In this document: positions 1 through 8,814 of the stretch, one piece after another
Position numbering within the stretch: position 1 is the stretch's first letter
Layout: every line of letters begins with the position of its first letter
Assembly: GCF_042683405.1 (NCBI RefSeq)
Contig: NZ_JBHUJS010000010.1
Coordinates: forward strand, 1-64,000
DNA: 64,000 nucleotides
From: Telluria sp042683405
GTDB lineage: Bacteria; Pseudomonadota; Gammaproteobacteria; Burkholderiales; Burkholderiaceae_D
Direction of reading: 5' to 3'
Notes under the pieces: model-generated
Seen by the model: the letters and a program-made list of their open reading frames with translations, nothing else
What the model was told of the DNA's origin: nothing
Databases searched by the model: none
Made by a program: the position numbers and the translations under genes

Positions 1-90
1 CCCACCCCTTCCCATCCCGAACAGGACCGTGAAACGACTTTGCGCCGATGATAGTGCTGCAACCAGTGTGAAAGTAGGTTATCGTCAGGC
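1..90 (+). rRNA. rrf: 5S ribosomal RNA, 3' part
   Basis: The segment carries the conserved 5S core (cccatcccgaacaggaccgt, then gccgatgatagtg) and ends in the typical 3' stretch with gtaggttatcgtcaggc. About 25 bases of the 5' end lie outside the window, so this is the tail of an rRNA operon entering from the left. It is followed at once by a strong intrinsic terminator, as expected for the last gene of an rrn operon. Confidence 0.9.
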
Positions 91-104
91 TAGTTATAAG
101 AAGA

Positions 105-138
105 AGCCCGCTGACTCATAAAGTCAGCGGGCTTTTTT
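105..138 (+). terminator. Intrinsic terminator of the rRNA operon
   Basis: A perfect 12-bp stem (105-116 with 122-133, arm AGCCCGCTGACT) with a five-base loop runs into six T residues at 133-138. It lies 15 bases after the 5S end. Confidence 0.93.
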
Positions 139-198
139 GCTATGGAGCGGCGAAATTGTGCATTTGGACATGCCCTCCCTACTTGAGGCCCGTCCATC

Positions 199-2118
199 AT
201 GCTCCATAAAATTGCCCTGTTCTGCCTCGCGCTTTGCGCGCAACCGGTCTTTGCCTCCACGCCGGTCCCGATCGAGGACCTGGTCCATCCGGACGGACTG
301 AGCACGGCGCGCCTCTCGCCCGACGGCCGCTATCTTGCAGCCATCGTCTTCACAGGGACCAACCACGCCCTGTCGCTGATCGATACGAAGACCCGCATCG
401 GCAAGACCATCGTCAAGGGTAAATATCACCAGCGCGGAAACTGGAGCTATCACAAGGCGCCACGCGACGTGATCTGGGCCGGCAACAACCTGCTGGCGAT
501 CGACTACGGAGTGGAAGCGGACATCGTCGACCTGAACGGCAAGACCGTGCGCAACCTCGGTGTCGAGTTCCTGGGCCGGGCGCAACGCGGCAAACCGGAT
601 TCCACGCAACTGCTGGTCTACACGGATGCAGACCGTGAGGACGTGGCACTGTGCGAGGCCACGACCGGCAAGTGCACCGAATTCGACCGTCCCGCCGGCA
701 CCCCGCTGCGCTGGGCCTTCGACAAGCATGGCGTGGCGCGCGCGATCACGGTGCGCAATTCGGCGTTCTGGAGCTCCGCCTCCACGGTGAGCAATTGGTA
801 CCGTCCCGCCCCGGACCAGCCGTGGGTGAAGCTGGCCGATTCCAGGATCACGGAAGACTACTGGATTCCGCTGTACGTTCCCGACGAGCCCGGCAAGCTG
901 GTGGTGCGCTCGCGCGAGGGGCGCGATACCTATGCGCTGTTCGAGTACGACGTGAACACGCGCCGGCACGGCGAGGTGCTGGCCGGCCACCCGACCCAGG
1001 ATATTGTCGACGTCGGCGGCCTGGACAAGTCCGCCTTCGACTATGTGGAAACCGGCGGGATGGTGCCGCAGCAGGTCTGGTTCGATCCGGCGTGGGCAGC
1101 CATGCAGCAGACGGTGGACAAGCTGCTGCCCAAGCGCGTCAACTACATTTCCGGAAATCCATCCTCGATGGTCCTGATCTATTCGTTCGGCGACGTCGAT
1201 CCGGGCAGCTGGTATCTGCTGGATGTGGCCGAGAAAAAGCTGGTGGCGGTGCTGCAGTCCCGCCTCAGCATCAATCCGGACCGCATGCGGCCCATGGAGG
1301 TGATCACCTACAAGGCCAGGGACGGCCTCACGATTCCCGCCTACCTGACGCGGCCGGCAAATGCGGCACCCAACGCCCCGCTGGTCGTGATGATTCATGG
1401 CGGCCCGCACGTGCGCGACACCTGGTCGTGGGACAAGGAAGTACAGATGCTCGCCAGCCGAGGCTACCTGGTGCTGCAGCCGCAGTTCCGCGGATCGACC
1501 GGCTTCGGGCGCAAGTTCGAGCAGGCCGGATACGGCCAATGGGGGCTGGCGATGCAGGACGATATCACTGCCGGGGTCGAGGAGCTGGTGCGGCTTGGCA
1601 TCGCGGACAAGAACCGCGTGTGCATCGTGGGCGGCAGTTATGGCGGCTATGCCGCGCTGTGGGGCGCGGTGAAGACGCCGGACCTGTACCGCTGCGTGGT
1701 CAGCTTCGCCGGCGTGACGGACATTCGCGACATGTTCTCGGACTGGTCGGATGTCTCCACCGACAAGGTGGGGCGGGAGCTGCTGATCAAGCAGTTCGGC
1801 GATCTCGGGAACAACGCGCCCGCGATGGATGCGGTGTCGCCGCTCAGGCATGCAGGCCGGATCAAGGCGAAGGTCATGCTGGCCCACGGCCGCGACGATA
1901 TCCGCGTGCCGGTCTCGCACAGCAAGAAGATGAAGGCGGCGCTGGAACACTTCGGCCACCGCGTGCGCTGGATCGAGTTCATGAACGAAGGCCACGGCCT
2001 GGCGTACGTGGCCAGCTCCCAGCAATACCTTACCGAGATGCTCGAGTTCATCGACGAGAACATCGGCGCCTGTGCGCCAGCTGCCAAGGGCTGCAAGCCC
2101 GCTGCCGCCCGACAATAA
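199..2118 (+). CDS. S9 family (prolyl oligopeptidase-like) serine peptidase, exported
   Basis: Secreted or periplasmic alpha/beta-hydrolase peptidase of 639 residues that would cleave short peptides. Residues 1-19 form a signal peptide ending in PVFA. The first two thirds are the propeller-like domain; the C-terminal third is the catalytic domain with nucleophile Ser480 in GGSYGGYA, Asp567 in HGRDDIRVP and His599 in NEGHG. The triad is complete and the length is normal for acylaminoacyl/dipeptidyl peptidase-like S9 members. The gene stands alone after the rRNA terminator and is convergent with the next gene. Substrate preference cannot be read from the sequence. Confidence 0.9.
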   Translation: MLHKIALFCLALCAQPVFASTPVPIEDLVHPDGLSTARLSPDGRYLAAIVFTGTNHALSLIDTKTRIGKTIVKGKYHQRGNWSYHKAPRDVIWAGNNLLAIDYGVEADIVDLNGKTVRNLGVEFLGRAQRGKPDSTQLLVYTDADREDVALCEATTGKCTEFDRPAGTPLRWAFDKHGVARAITVRNSAFWSSASTVSNWYRPAPDQPWVKLADSRITEDYWIPLYVPDEPGKLVVRSREGRDTYALFEYDVNTRRHGEVLAGHPTQDIVDVGGLDKSAFDYVETGGMVPQQVWFDPAWAAMQQTVDKLLPKRVNYISGNPSSMVLIYSFGDVDPGSWYLLDVAEKKLVAVLQSRLSINPDRMRPMEVITYKARDGLTIPAYLTRPANAAPNAPLVVMIHGGPHVRDTWSWDKEVQMLASRGYLVLQPQFRGSTGFGRKFEQAGYGQWGLAMQDDITAGVEELVRLGIADKNRVCIVGGSYGGYAALWGAVKTPDLYRCVVSFAGVTDIRDMFSDWSDVSTDKVGRELLIKQFGDLGNNAPAMDAVSPLRHAGRIKAKVMLAHGRDDIRVPVSHSKKMKAALEHFGHRVRWIEFMNEGHGLAYVASSQQYLTEMLEFIDENIGACAPAAKGCKPAAARQ

Positions 2119-2128
2119 GGGCGGGTCC

Positions 2129-2602
2129 CTAGCGCTTCTGGTAAGTACCGACCAGCTCGACCTGTTCGATGATCAGCCCGTCCATCGCCTTTTCGAGGTG
2201 GTTCTTGGTGACGTGGCCCAGTTCCGACAGCTCATCGCTCAGCGCGTACAGCTTGAAGAAGTAGCGGTGCCGGCCGATCGGCGGGCAGGGGCCGCCGTAG
2301 CGCGCGTCCTTCCAGTCGTTTTGGCCGATGCGCGTCCCCGCGGGCAGGTCCTGCGGCGGGACCGCGGCAGGCAGGCCAGTTGCCTCCGGCGGGATGTTAT
2401 AGAGGACCCAATGGACCCAGGTGCGCTGCGGCGCCGCCGGATCCGGCGCATCCGGATCGTCCACGATCAGCGCCAGGCTTTTCGTCCCCGGCGGAACGCC
2501 TGACCAGGACAGTGCGGGCGAGGTGTCCGCGCCCTCGCATGTGTGGACGCTGGGTATGCTACCGCCAGGCTCGAAGTCCGGCGAAGTGAGGGTCAGGCTC
2601 AT
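2129..2602 (-). CDS. YbhB/YbcL family Raf kinase inhibitor-like protein
   Basis: A 157-residue protein of the phosphatidylethanolamine-binding (PEBP) fold. Family marks are DDPDAP with the following WVHW segment and the GRHRYFFKLYAL strand in the second half. Bacterial members are cytoplasmic or periplasmic proteins of uncertain ligand; YbhB of E. coli is the reference. The start at 2602 is chosen because GGGGAG lies just upstream and the homologous region begins with MSLTL; the open frame extends upstream to 2776 but that part shows no family similarity. No signal peptide is visible. It is divergent from the small gene at 2775. Confidence 0.88.
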   Translation of the reverse strand: MSLTLTSPDFEPGGSIPSVHTCEGADTSPALSWSGVPPGTKSLALIVDDPDAPDPAAPQRTWVHWVLYNIPPEATGLPAAVPPQDLPAGTRIGQNDWKDARYGGPCPPIGRHRYFFKLYALSDELSELGHVTKNHLEKAMDGLIIEQVELVGTYQKR

Positions 2603-2774
2603 GATCGGATCTCCCCGCTGTTGTAGGTGGTGTGTGCGCAGGACGCGTGAACGAATTCTGCTTCCGCGGCAGTCAGGGCGGCGCGCGGTTGCCGTCGCGT
2701 GCGAGATTTGCTGCGCATCATGACCGGGCGCCCAATCGTGCGGCAACATGGCCTCTTTGTACACAGGAGACCCC

Positions 2775-3071
2775 ATGTCATCGACTCTTCAGGCCGAACT
2801 TAAGGAAAAACTGGCGGCGCCGCTCGATGCCGTGCTTGCCAAGCACGGCGGCGACATTGCGCGCATGGCGGGAGGTTCGGGCAGCCTGACGGCCGCCGCG
2901 TTGCAGAACGATGCGCTGGTGCGGAAGATTGCGGAATTCTGCCACGATGCCTTGCCGTGGCCACTGAGGATGGCTGTGAAAAAAACGGTGTTCGTCGATT
3001 ACGTGCTGGCGAACCGCGCCCCGCTGATCGCGAAGCTGAGCGTGCCCGCGGCGGCGCCCGCCGCTTCGTGA
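2775..3071 (+). CDS. Conserved hypothetical small protein
   Basis: A 98-residue protein I do not recognise. It has a mixed-charge N-terminal half with possible helices (ELKEKLAAPLDAVLAKHGGDI), a middle part with CHDALPWPLRMAVKKTVF, and an Ala/Pro tail. No signal peptide, metal motif or transmembrane segment is convincing. The start at 2775 is set by ACAGGAGA immediately upstream; codon use matches its neighbours, so it is likely a real gene. It stands between a PEBP-family gene and a DUF1840 gene, neither of which suggests a role. Confidence 0.7.
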   Translation: MSSTLQAELKEKLAAPLDAVLAKHGGDIARMAGGSGSLTAAALQNDALVRKIAEFCHDALPWPLRMAVKKTVFVDYVLANRAPLIAKLSVPAAAPAAS

Positions 3072-3099
3072 GCGGGCTGGCTGCAGGCCGCGCCCTCCC

Positions 3100-3444
3100 T
3101 TAAACGCCCCAGACCACGTCCTGCTGCTGATCGCGTGCGCCGCGCAGCATTTCCAGCAGCGGATAGGCGCGCGCCGAGAAGGTAACGGTCTGCACTTCTT
3201 CGTGCTCCTTGTCGTCGCCTTCCTCACTGTAGTGGGCGTCGATGTCGCGCTTGACCTCTTCGGTCATGGGATGCAGCCGGCTTTCTTCGATCTCACGCTC
3301 CAGCACGTCGACAGCGCGGGGCGCTTCCTCGGCAGTGATCACGCCGCGATCGACATCCTTGCCGAACATGTCGAGGATGCGCTTGGCGTGCTCCTTGTAC
3401 ATGGTCACATCGGCGGCAGCTTTGGAGTGAAAGGTGATTAACAT
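3100..3444 (-). CDS. DUF1840 domain-containing protein
   Basis: A 114-residue protein starting MLITFHSKAAADV, the characteristic opening of the DUF1840 family found in betaproteobacteria. The body (residues 20-80) is a charged helical region with KRILDMFGKDVD and EEAPRAVDVLEREIEE; the C-terminus carries PLLEMLRGARDQQQDVVWGV, also family-typical. No catalytic residues are known for the family and its function is unassigned. The start at 3444 is chosen by family alignment; the frame stays open to 3510. It is probably monocistronic. Confidence 0.88.
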   Translation of the reverse strand: MLITFHSKAAADVTMYKEHAKRILDMFGKDVDRGVITAEEAPRAVDVLEREIEESRLHPMTEEVKRDIDAHYSEEGDDKEHEEVQTVTFSARAYPLLEMLRGARDQQQDVVWGV

Positions 3445-3530
3445 GGCGGCTTTCGGGGAATGAATGTTGATGCCTAAACGATAACATGACTTCGCGTTCC
3501 GGTCATGCACGCGTGCGCCTGAAATGCAGC

Positions 3531-4028
3531 TTAGCGCAACTTGAACGAGGTCATGAACTGGTCGACCTGCTCATCCGGCACGCTGCCATCCGGACCCAGC
3601 ACGATGACCTGGTAGAACCTGGTTCCGCGCGCCTCGAAATGCCCGACCAGGCGCATCGGCTGGCCGTTGCGCAAGCCGCGCGCTTCGATGTCGAGTGCGC
3701 TGCCGGCCTGCTTTTTCTCGTCGCTGACCTCGGCGCCGATATTGCGCACCAGCGCCGCCTTCATGGACGAGAGGGCCGCCTGCGCCGCCGCCGCGTCCGG
3801 CGCTTCGCCGGTACCCACTGCAAACACGGTCTTGTTCACCTCGGCGGCAGTCATCGTCATCGCGACACTGTTCCCGGCCAGGTTGACGGTCCGCGTATAC
3901 GAGGCGGGCTTGTCGGGGAACAACACGCCGTACGGCGCATCAGGACTGTCGTACTGGCGCCAGTTGTATTCGGGACTGCACGCTGCCAGCAGCACCGCGG
4001 AGAGGACGAGGATGGGCAAGGTTCGCAT
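3531..4028 (-). CDS. Putative lipoprotein
   Basis: A 165-residue protein whose first 17 residues form a lipoprotein signal peptide with lipobox LLAAC, so the mature protein would be lipid-anchored at its cysteine. The rest is a compact soluble domain (PEYNWRQYDSPDAPYGVLFPDKP, then NKTVFAVGTGEAPDAAAAQA and a final VDQFMTSFKLR) resembling small surface lipoproteins that share a fold but no known activity. The start at 4028 places the signal peptide at the N-terminus. The gene lies 28 bp downstream of comM and may be co-transcribed with it. Confidence 0.78.
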   Translation of the reverse strand: MRTLPILVLSAVLLAACSPEYNWRQYDSPDAPYGVLFPDKPASYTRTVNLAGNSVAMTMTAAEVNKTVFAVGTGEAPDAAAAQAALSSMKAALVRNIGAEVSDEKKQAGSALDIEARGLRNGQPMRLVGHFEARGTRFYQVIVLGPDGSVPDEQVDQFMTSFKLR

Positions 4029-4056
4029 TCCGGCATGGTAGCAGGTGCATCGCGGA

Positions 4057-5598
4057 CTAGCCATCGTCCGCAGTCAGCAGCTGCGCGTCGGCCGGGCGCA
4101 TGGCGAGCGCCCGGCGGTAGCCCACGGCTTCCGACACATGGGTCGAGCACACGCCGGGCGAGCCTGCCAGGTCCGCCACCGTGCGCGCGACGCGCAGCAC
4201 ACGGTGGTAGGACCGCGCCGACCACTGGAACTTGATCATCGCGCGGCGCAGCGCTTCTTCCCCTTCCTGGTCCGGCTTGCACAGCTTTTCGATCTCGCGC
4301 GTGCCGAGTTGCTGGTTCGGCTTACCCTGGCGCGCCAGTTGGCGCCCGTATGCGGCGGCGACGCGCTCCGCGATTGCCGCGCTGGACTCGCCGTCCGGCT
4401 CCGACGCCATGAATTCCGGGCCCAGCGCGAGCACTTCGATCTGGATGTCGATGCGGTCGAGCAGCGGTCCGGAGATGCGCTCCTGATAGCGCGCGATGCG
4501 GTCCGGCGAACACTTGCAGCGTCCCGATGCATGCCCCTTGTAGCCGCAGGGACAGGGATTCATCGCGGCGATGAGTTGGAAGCGCGCGGGGAAATCGGCA
4601 TGCTGCAGGGCGCGCGAGATGGTCACGCAACCCGATTCGAGCGGCTGGCGCAGCACCTCCAGGACGCGCCGGTCGAACTCGGGCAGCTCGTCGAGGAACA
4701 GCACGCCGCAATGCGCGAGCGATACCTCGCCCGGGCGGGGCACGGTGCCGCCCCCGATCAGGGCCGGACCCGATGTCGTGTGATGCGGACTGCGATACGG
4801 CCGGCACTTCCACTGCCGCGCACTGAAGCTCCCGTTCAGCGAGTGGATGGCGGCGGCTTCGAGCGCCTCTTCGTCCGTCATGGGCGGCAGCAGGGCAGGG
4901 AAGCGCGACGCGAGCATGGTCTTGCCGCAGCCGGGCGGTCCGATCATCAAGACCGAATGACCGCCGGCCGCGGCGACGGCGAGTCCGCGCTTGACCGCTT
5001 GCTGACCCTTCACGTCCAGGAAGTCGGGGTAGCCGGGCGGTGCCTGCGGGGCGGCGGCCTGGTGGCGCATCAGCGCGGCCCCATTGCGCGCGAAATGGGC
5101 GCAGACGTCGAGCAGGTTGGCCGCGGGGTAGATGGCGGCGCCCGCCGCCAGCGCCGCTTCGTCGGCGTTGGCGCTCGGGACGATGAAGCCGCGCTGATGG
5201 CCGCCGCGCTGCATGGCCAGCGCCATCGCCAGCGCGCCGCGGATCGGGCGCAGTTCTCCCGACAGCGACAGCTCGCCCGCGAACTCGTATTCGGCAAGCT
5301 TGGCGCGGCGCAGTTGCCCGGAAGCGGCGAGGATGCCGACCGCGATCGGCAGGTCGAAGCGCGACGAGTCCTTGGGCAGGTCGGCCGGCGCGAGGTTGAC
5401 GGTGATGCGCCGGGGCGGCGTGTCGAAGCCGGCGTTCTGCAGCGCCGAGCGCACCCGCTCCTTCGACTCGCGCACTTCGGCGTCGGGCAGGCCCACGATG
5501 GTGAAGGCCGGGAGGCCGTTCGCAAGGTGCACCTCTACGCTCACGCTGGGCGCTTCCATGCCGCACAGGGCGCGGCTATTCACTACGGCGAGGCTCAT
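4057..5598 (-). CDS. comM: ComM/YifB family Mg-chelatase-like AAA+ ATPase
   Basis: A 513-residue protein of the ComM/YifB family; in Vibrio and Acinetobacter ComM is a branch-migration helicase acting on recombination intermediates during natural transformation. Residues 1-170 form the ChlI-like N-terminal domain (family opening MSLAVVNSRALCGMEAPSVSVE), followed by the AAA+ module with Walker A GPPGCGKT at 220-227 and FLDELPEF as Walker B, then a cysteine-bearing C-terminal domain (CPCGYKGH). Length matches E. coli YifB (506). The start at 5598 agrees with the family; the open frame continues upstream. Confidence 0.93.
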   Translation of the reverse strand: MSLAVVNSRALCGMEAPSVSVEVHLANGLPAFTIVGLPDAEVRESKERVRSALQNAGFDTPPRRITVNLAPADLPKDSSRFDLPIAVGILAASGQLRRAKLAEYEFAGELSLSGELRPIRGALAMALAMQRGGHQRGFIVPSANADEAALAAGAAIYPAANLLDVCAHFARNGAALMRHQAAAPQAPPGYPDFLDVKGQQAVKRGLAVAAAGGHSVLMIGPPGCGKTMLASRFPALLPPMTDEEALEAAAIHSLNGSFSARQWKCRPYRSPHHTTSGPALIGGGTVPRPGEVSLAHCGVLFLDELPEFDRRVLEVLRQPLESGCVTISRALQHADFPARFQLIAAMNPCPCGYKGHASGRCKCSPDRIARYQERISGPLLDRIDIQIEVLALGPEFMASEPDGESSAAIAERVAAAYGRQLARQGKPNQQLGTREIEKLCKPDQEGEEALRRAMIKFQWSARSYHRVLRVARTVADLAGSPGVCSTHVSEAVGYRRALAMRPADAQLLTADDG

Positions 5599-5708
5599 CG
5601 CATTCCTGGTCGCTGGGCTGGTGATGCATGGTAGGGGCTGGACGGACCGGCTCATTGCGCTGGACCAAAGGTGCGCGAGGCGCGCCGCCGGCCGCATGTT
5701 GTCGCTTC

Positions 5709-5750
5709 TTAAATTAGCTTAAGGCGGTGTTGCCTGCATTCATGGATAGT
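5709..5750 (+). promoter_or_regulatory. Probable activated promoter of nrdJ (TTAA direct-repeat type)
   Basis: TTAA at 5709-5712 and TTAAGG at 5719-5724 are 10 bp apart. Exactly 20 bp later stands GATAGT (5745-5750), a possible -10. The same arrangement precedes the genes at 8815 and 21660. There is no good -35, which suggests dependence on an activator. The binding protein is not identified. Confidence 0.6.
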
Positions 5751-5788
5751 CTGACGGCCAACGATCCTTCCCACCAGACATCACACCC

Positions 5789-8263
5789 ATGAACGCAAAC
5801 GACAAGATGTTCCAGACGCAGCTCGATCCACAGGAAATTGCGATCGACGTCCTGCGCGAAAAATACGCCAAGGGCGAAGAGCAGAGCGTGACCGACGTGC
5901 GCCGGCGAGTGGCGCGCGCGCTTGCCGCACTGGAGCCGCAGGAGGTGCGCGAGGAGCGCGAGCGGCAATTCCTGTGGGCCCAGGAGAACGGCTTCGTCCC
6001 GGCCGGCCGCATCAACTCCGCGGCGGGGCTGGGCATGAAGGCCACGCTGATGAACTGCTTCGTGCAGCCGGTCGGCGATTCAGTCACGGGCCACGATAAC
6101 GGCCTGCCCGGCATCTACACGGCGGTGGCGGAAGCTGCCGAAACCATGCGCCGTGGCGGCGGCGTCGGCTACGATTTCTCCGCGATCCGTCCCTCCGGGA
6201 GCAAGGTCAAGGGCACCCGTTCGCGCGCCTCGGGGCCGGTGTCGTACATGGAAGTGTTCGACGCATCGTGCAAGACGGTCGAATCGGCCGGGGCGCGCCG
6301 TGGCGCCCAGATGGGAGTGCTGCGCATCGATCACCCGGACATCGAGCGCTTCATCGCCGCCAAGGATGCCGGCGCGTTTGCCAACTTCAACCTGTCGGTC
6401 GGCGTCACCGACGCCTTCATGACGGCAGTGGTGGCCGACGAGCCGTTCGAACTCGTTCACCGCGCCGAGCCGGGCGACGAAGACATGGCCGCGGGCGCAT
6501 ACCAGCTGGAGGATAGCTTGTGGGTCTACCGCGTGGTGCAGGCGCGGGCACTGTGGGACAAGGTCATGCTCTCGACCTATGACCATGCCGAGCCGGGCGT
6601 GCTGTTCATCGATCGCATGAACGCCGAGAACAACCTGTACTACTGCGAAGAGCTGCGCGCGACCAACCCCTGCGGCGAGCAGCCTCTGCCGGCCTACGGC
6701 TGCTGCGACCTGGGTTCGCTCAACCTGACGCGCTTTGTCGAGCGGCCCTTCGGCGAACACCCCGGCTTCGATTTCGCGCGCATGCGCGAGGTGGCGGCTA
6801 TCGGCGTGCGCATGCTCGACCTGGTGCTCGACGCCAGCGAGTGGCCGCTGCCCCAGCAGGGGCAGGAAGCGCAGGCCAAGCGCCGCGTGGGCCTGGGTTT
6901 CCTGGGCCTTGGCAGCGCGCTGGTGATGCTGGGGATCCGCTACGACAGCGAGGATGGCCGCGCGATGGCCGCGCGCATCGCCAGCGAACTGCGCGACGCC
7001 GCGTACGGCGCATCGGTGCAGCTGGCGGAAGAGAAGGGCGCGTTCCCGCTGTTCGACCGCGAGCGTTACCTGGAAAGCCAGTTCGTGCGGCGCCTGCCCG
7101 AACACCTGCGCGAGGCGATCGCGCTGCATGGCATCCGCAATTCGCACCTGCTCTCGATCGCCCCGACCGGCACCATCACGCTCGCCTTCGCGGACAACGC
7201 CTCGAACGGCATCGAGCCAGCGTTCTCGTGGGTCTACCAGCGCAAGAAGCGCATGCCCGACGGCGGCACGCGCACCTACGAGGTCGCCGATCATGCGTGG
7301 CGCCTGTACCGCCACATGGGCCACGACGTGAGCGACGACGCGCGCCTGCCGGCCCAGTTCGTGACCGCGCTCGAGATGCACGCACTGGACCACCTGCGCA
7401 TGATGGAAGCGGTCCAGCCCTATATCGATACGGCGATCTCGAAGACCGTCAACGTCGCAGCCGACTATCCATATGCCGATTTCCGCGACCTGTACACGGA
7501 GGCGTGGCGCGCCGGCCTGAAAGGGCTGGCCACATACCGCCCGAACAGCGTGACGGGCAGCGTGCTCAGTGTTGGCAGCGCGCCGGCGCCGACCCCGCCA
7601 CGCGACGACGATCCGCTGCGCAAGCGCTTCGAACGCAGGCCGATCGGCGAGCTCGAGTCGGTCACTTCGAAGGTCGAGTACTCGACGCACGAAGGCCGCA
7701 AGGCGATGTACCTGACCGTCAGCTTCATCCATGCCGAAGGCACGTGGGAAGGCCAGCCTGTGACGATCGAGCGGCCGTTCGAATTCTTCATGCCGGCCAA
7801 CCAGAAGTCGGACGGGCAGCAGTGGATCACGTCGTCCATGCGGCTGCTGTCCATGGCGGCGCGTGCCGGCAGCCCGATCGCCAAGGCCCTGGCCGACATG
7901 CGCGAGGTGGTGTGGGAAAAAGGCCCGGTGCGCTGCGGCTACCTGACACGGGAGGACGGCACCCAGGTGCCGGTATACCACGATTCTGAAGTGGCGGCGG
8001 TAGCTTTCATGCTGCAGCGGATCCTGATCCGGCGCGGCTTCCTCGACGCCTACGGCAACCAGGTGCCGGTGCCGGTGCTGGCGCGCCAGCTGGCCCAGCG
8101 CGCACTGTCGGGTTCGGACGGGCAGCCGCATCTTGCCACCGCCGCGGGTCCTGCACCGTCGAAGGCGGGCGGCAAGTGCCCGGAATGCGGCGCGCAGGCG
8201 CTACGCAAGGTTGATGGATGCACTCGTTGTTCGGAATGCCACTACCAGGGCGGTTGCGGCTGA
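5789..8263 (+). CDS. nrdJ: Adenosylcobalamin-dependent (class II) ribonucleotide reductase
   Basis: An 824-residue class II reductase that makes deoxyribonucleotides using a B12-derived radical and so works with or without oxygen. The first redox cysteine is Cys90 in LMNCF; the radical site has Asn293, Cys295 and Glu297 in NPCGEQ. Residues 150-600 form the ten-stranded barrel (GGGVGYDFSAIRPSGS, SIAPTGTITL). The C-terminus (CPECGAQ with CTRCSEC) supplies four cysteines as CxxC pairs, zinc-ribbon-like or redox-active. No NrdR box or cobalamin riboswitch is seen in the 190-bp leader, but a TTAA direct-repeat promoter is. It starts the low-oxygen gene region. Confidence 0.93.
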   Translation: MNANDKMFQTQLDPQEIAIDVLREKYAKGEEQSVTDVRRRVARALAALEPQEVREERERQFLWAQENGFVPAGRINSAAGLGMKATLMNCFVQPVGDSVTGHDNGLPGIYTAVAEAAETMRRGGGVGYDFSAIRPSGSKVKGTRSRASGPVSYMEVFDASCKTVESAGARRGAQMGVLRIDHPDIERFIAAKDAGAFANFNLSVGVTDAFMTAVVADEPFELVHRAEPGDEDMAAGAYQLEDSLWVYRVVQARALWDKVMLSTYDHAEPGVLFIDRMNAENNLYYCEELRATNPCGEQPLPAYGCCDLGSLNLTRFVERPFGEHPGFDFARMREVAAIGVRMLDLVLDASEWPLPQQGQEAQAKRRVGLGFLGLGSALVMLGIRYDSEDGRAMAARIASELRDAAYGASVQLAEEKGAFPLFDRERYLESQFVRRLPEHLREAIALHGIRNSHLLSIAPTGTITLAFADNASNGIEPAFSWVYQRKKRMPDGGTRTYEVADHAWRLYRHMGHDVSDDARLPAQFVTALEMHALDHLRMMEAVQPYIDTAISKTVNVAADYPYADFRDLYTEAWRAGLKGLATYRPNSVTGSVLSVGSAPAPTPPRDDDPLRKRFERRPIGELESVTSKVEYSTHEGRKAMYLTVSFIHAEGTWEGQPVTIERPFEFFMPANQKSDGQQWITSSMRLLSMAARAGSPIAKALADMREVVWEKGPVRCGYLTREDGTQVPVYHDSEVAAVAFMLQRILIRRGFLDAYGNQVPVPVLARQLAQRALSGSDGQPHLATAAGPAPSKAGGKCPECGAQALRKVDGCTRCSECHYQGGCG

Positions 8264-8275
8264 AGGGAAGGGAAG

Positions 8276-8295
8276 GCGCCCTCCGGCGAGGGCGC
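8276..8295. terminator. Hairpin between convergent nrdJ and cytochrome c genes
   Basis: A perfect 8-bp stem GCGCCCTC / GAGGGCGC with a CGGC tetraloop lies 12 bases after the nrdJ stop and 8 bases from the stop of the convergent cytochrome gene. There is no T tract on either side, so termination by this hairpin alone is uncertain. Confidence 0.5.
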
Positions 8296-8303
8296 GGTGC
8301 TGC

Positions 8304-8609
8304 TTATTTCTGCGCAAGGACCCATTTGGCGAGCGTTGCGGCTTCCTGTTCGCTGACGGCGTTCGGCGGCATCGGCATGGTGCCCCAGGCGCCACTGCCG
8401 CCGTGGATGATCTTGGCGGCCAGCTTGGCATCCATGCCTTTCTGGCCGGCGTACTTGGCGGCGATCTCCTTGAAGCCAGGGCCGACCAACTTCTTGTCGA
8501 TGGCGTGGCAGCCCATGCAGTTCTTGGTCTTGGCCAGGTCCGGGTTGGCGAAAGCTGGAGCGGCGGCAAAGGCGGCCAGCGCGACGATAAGCAGGCGATA
8601 CGATGTCAT
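8304..8609 (-). CDS. Small c-type cytochrome (c551/c552-like)
   Basis: A 101-residue periplasmic electron carrier. A signal peptide (residues 1-21, ending PAFA) precedes haem-binding CMGCH at 31-35. The axial methionine is probably Met80 in the family motif GTMPMPPN. Such cytochromes donate electrons to periplasmic reductases, and copper nitrite reductase (18474-19880) is a plausible acceptor here. The start at 8609 puts the signal peptide at the N-terminus; an upstream ATG at 8660 adds a non-signal-like stretch. It is divergent from the HMA-like gene at 8815. Confidence 0.9.
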   Translation of the reverse strand: MTSYRLLIVALAAFAAAPAFANPDLAKTKNCMGCHAIDKKLVGPGFKEIAAKYAGQKGMDAKLAAKIIHGGSGAWGTMPMPPNAVSEQEAATLAKWVLAQK

Positions 8610-8743
8610 TTCAATCTCCGGTAAATATGCCTCATTGATGGCGCATCCATTGTTCGCCAACTGCCCGCGTGCGGCAAGGACGGGGCGCGAAACGCTTGGA
8701 ACAGGTTAAGGAATCGCGGATGGCGCCGCGCGGGGCCGTTTGC

Positions 8744-8785
8744 TTAAACAGGGTTAAGGAAGCGTGCGCGGCCCTTGCCTACAAT
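8744..8785 (+). promoter_or_regulatory. Probable activated promoter of the HMA-like gene (TTAA direct-repeat type)
   Basis: TTAA at 8744-8747 and TTAAGG at 8754-8759 are 10 bp apart, and TACAAT (8780-8785) follows after exactly 20 bp as the -10. A weaker second copy (TTGG at 8696-8699, TTAAGG at 8706-8711) lies 48 bp upstream in the same orientation, as if two activator dimers bind in tandem. Confidence 0.6.
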
Positions 8786-8814
8786 CGATTCACACCCAAC
8801 ACAGGAGTACTCTC

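Noticed and set aside
124..2115. Long open frame antisense to the S9 peptidase
   Set aside because: High-GC codon bias opens the opposite frame; it has no family match, no RBS, and an Ala/Arg/His-rich composition without domain structure. The sense gene has a full catalytic triad.
5599..5788. Cobalamin riboswitch or NrdR box in the nrdJ leader
   Set aside because: I looked for the B12-box and for NrdR palindromes and saw neither; the only pattern is the TTAA direct repeat.
6080..8131. Long open frame antisense to nrdJ
   Set aside because: Same shadow effect; the sense gene has all class II reductase motifs.
8623..8640. FNR-like box upstream of the cytochrome c gene
   Set aside because: TTGAT is present but the second half reads CATCC, so it is a half-site at best.
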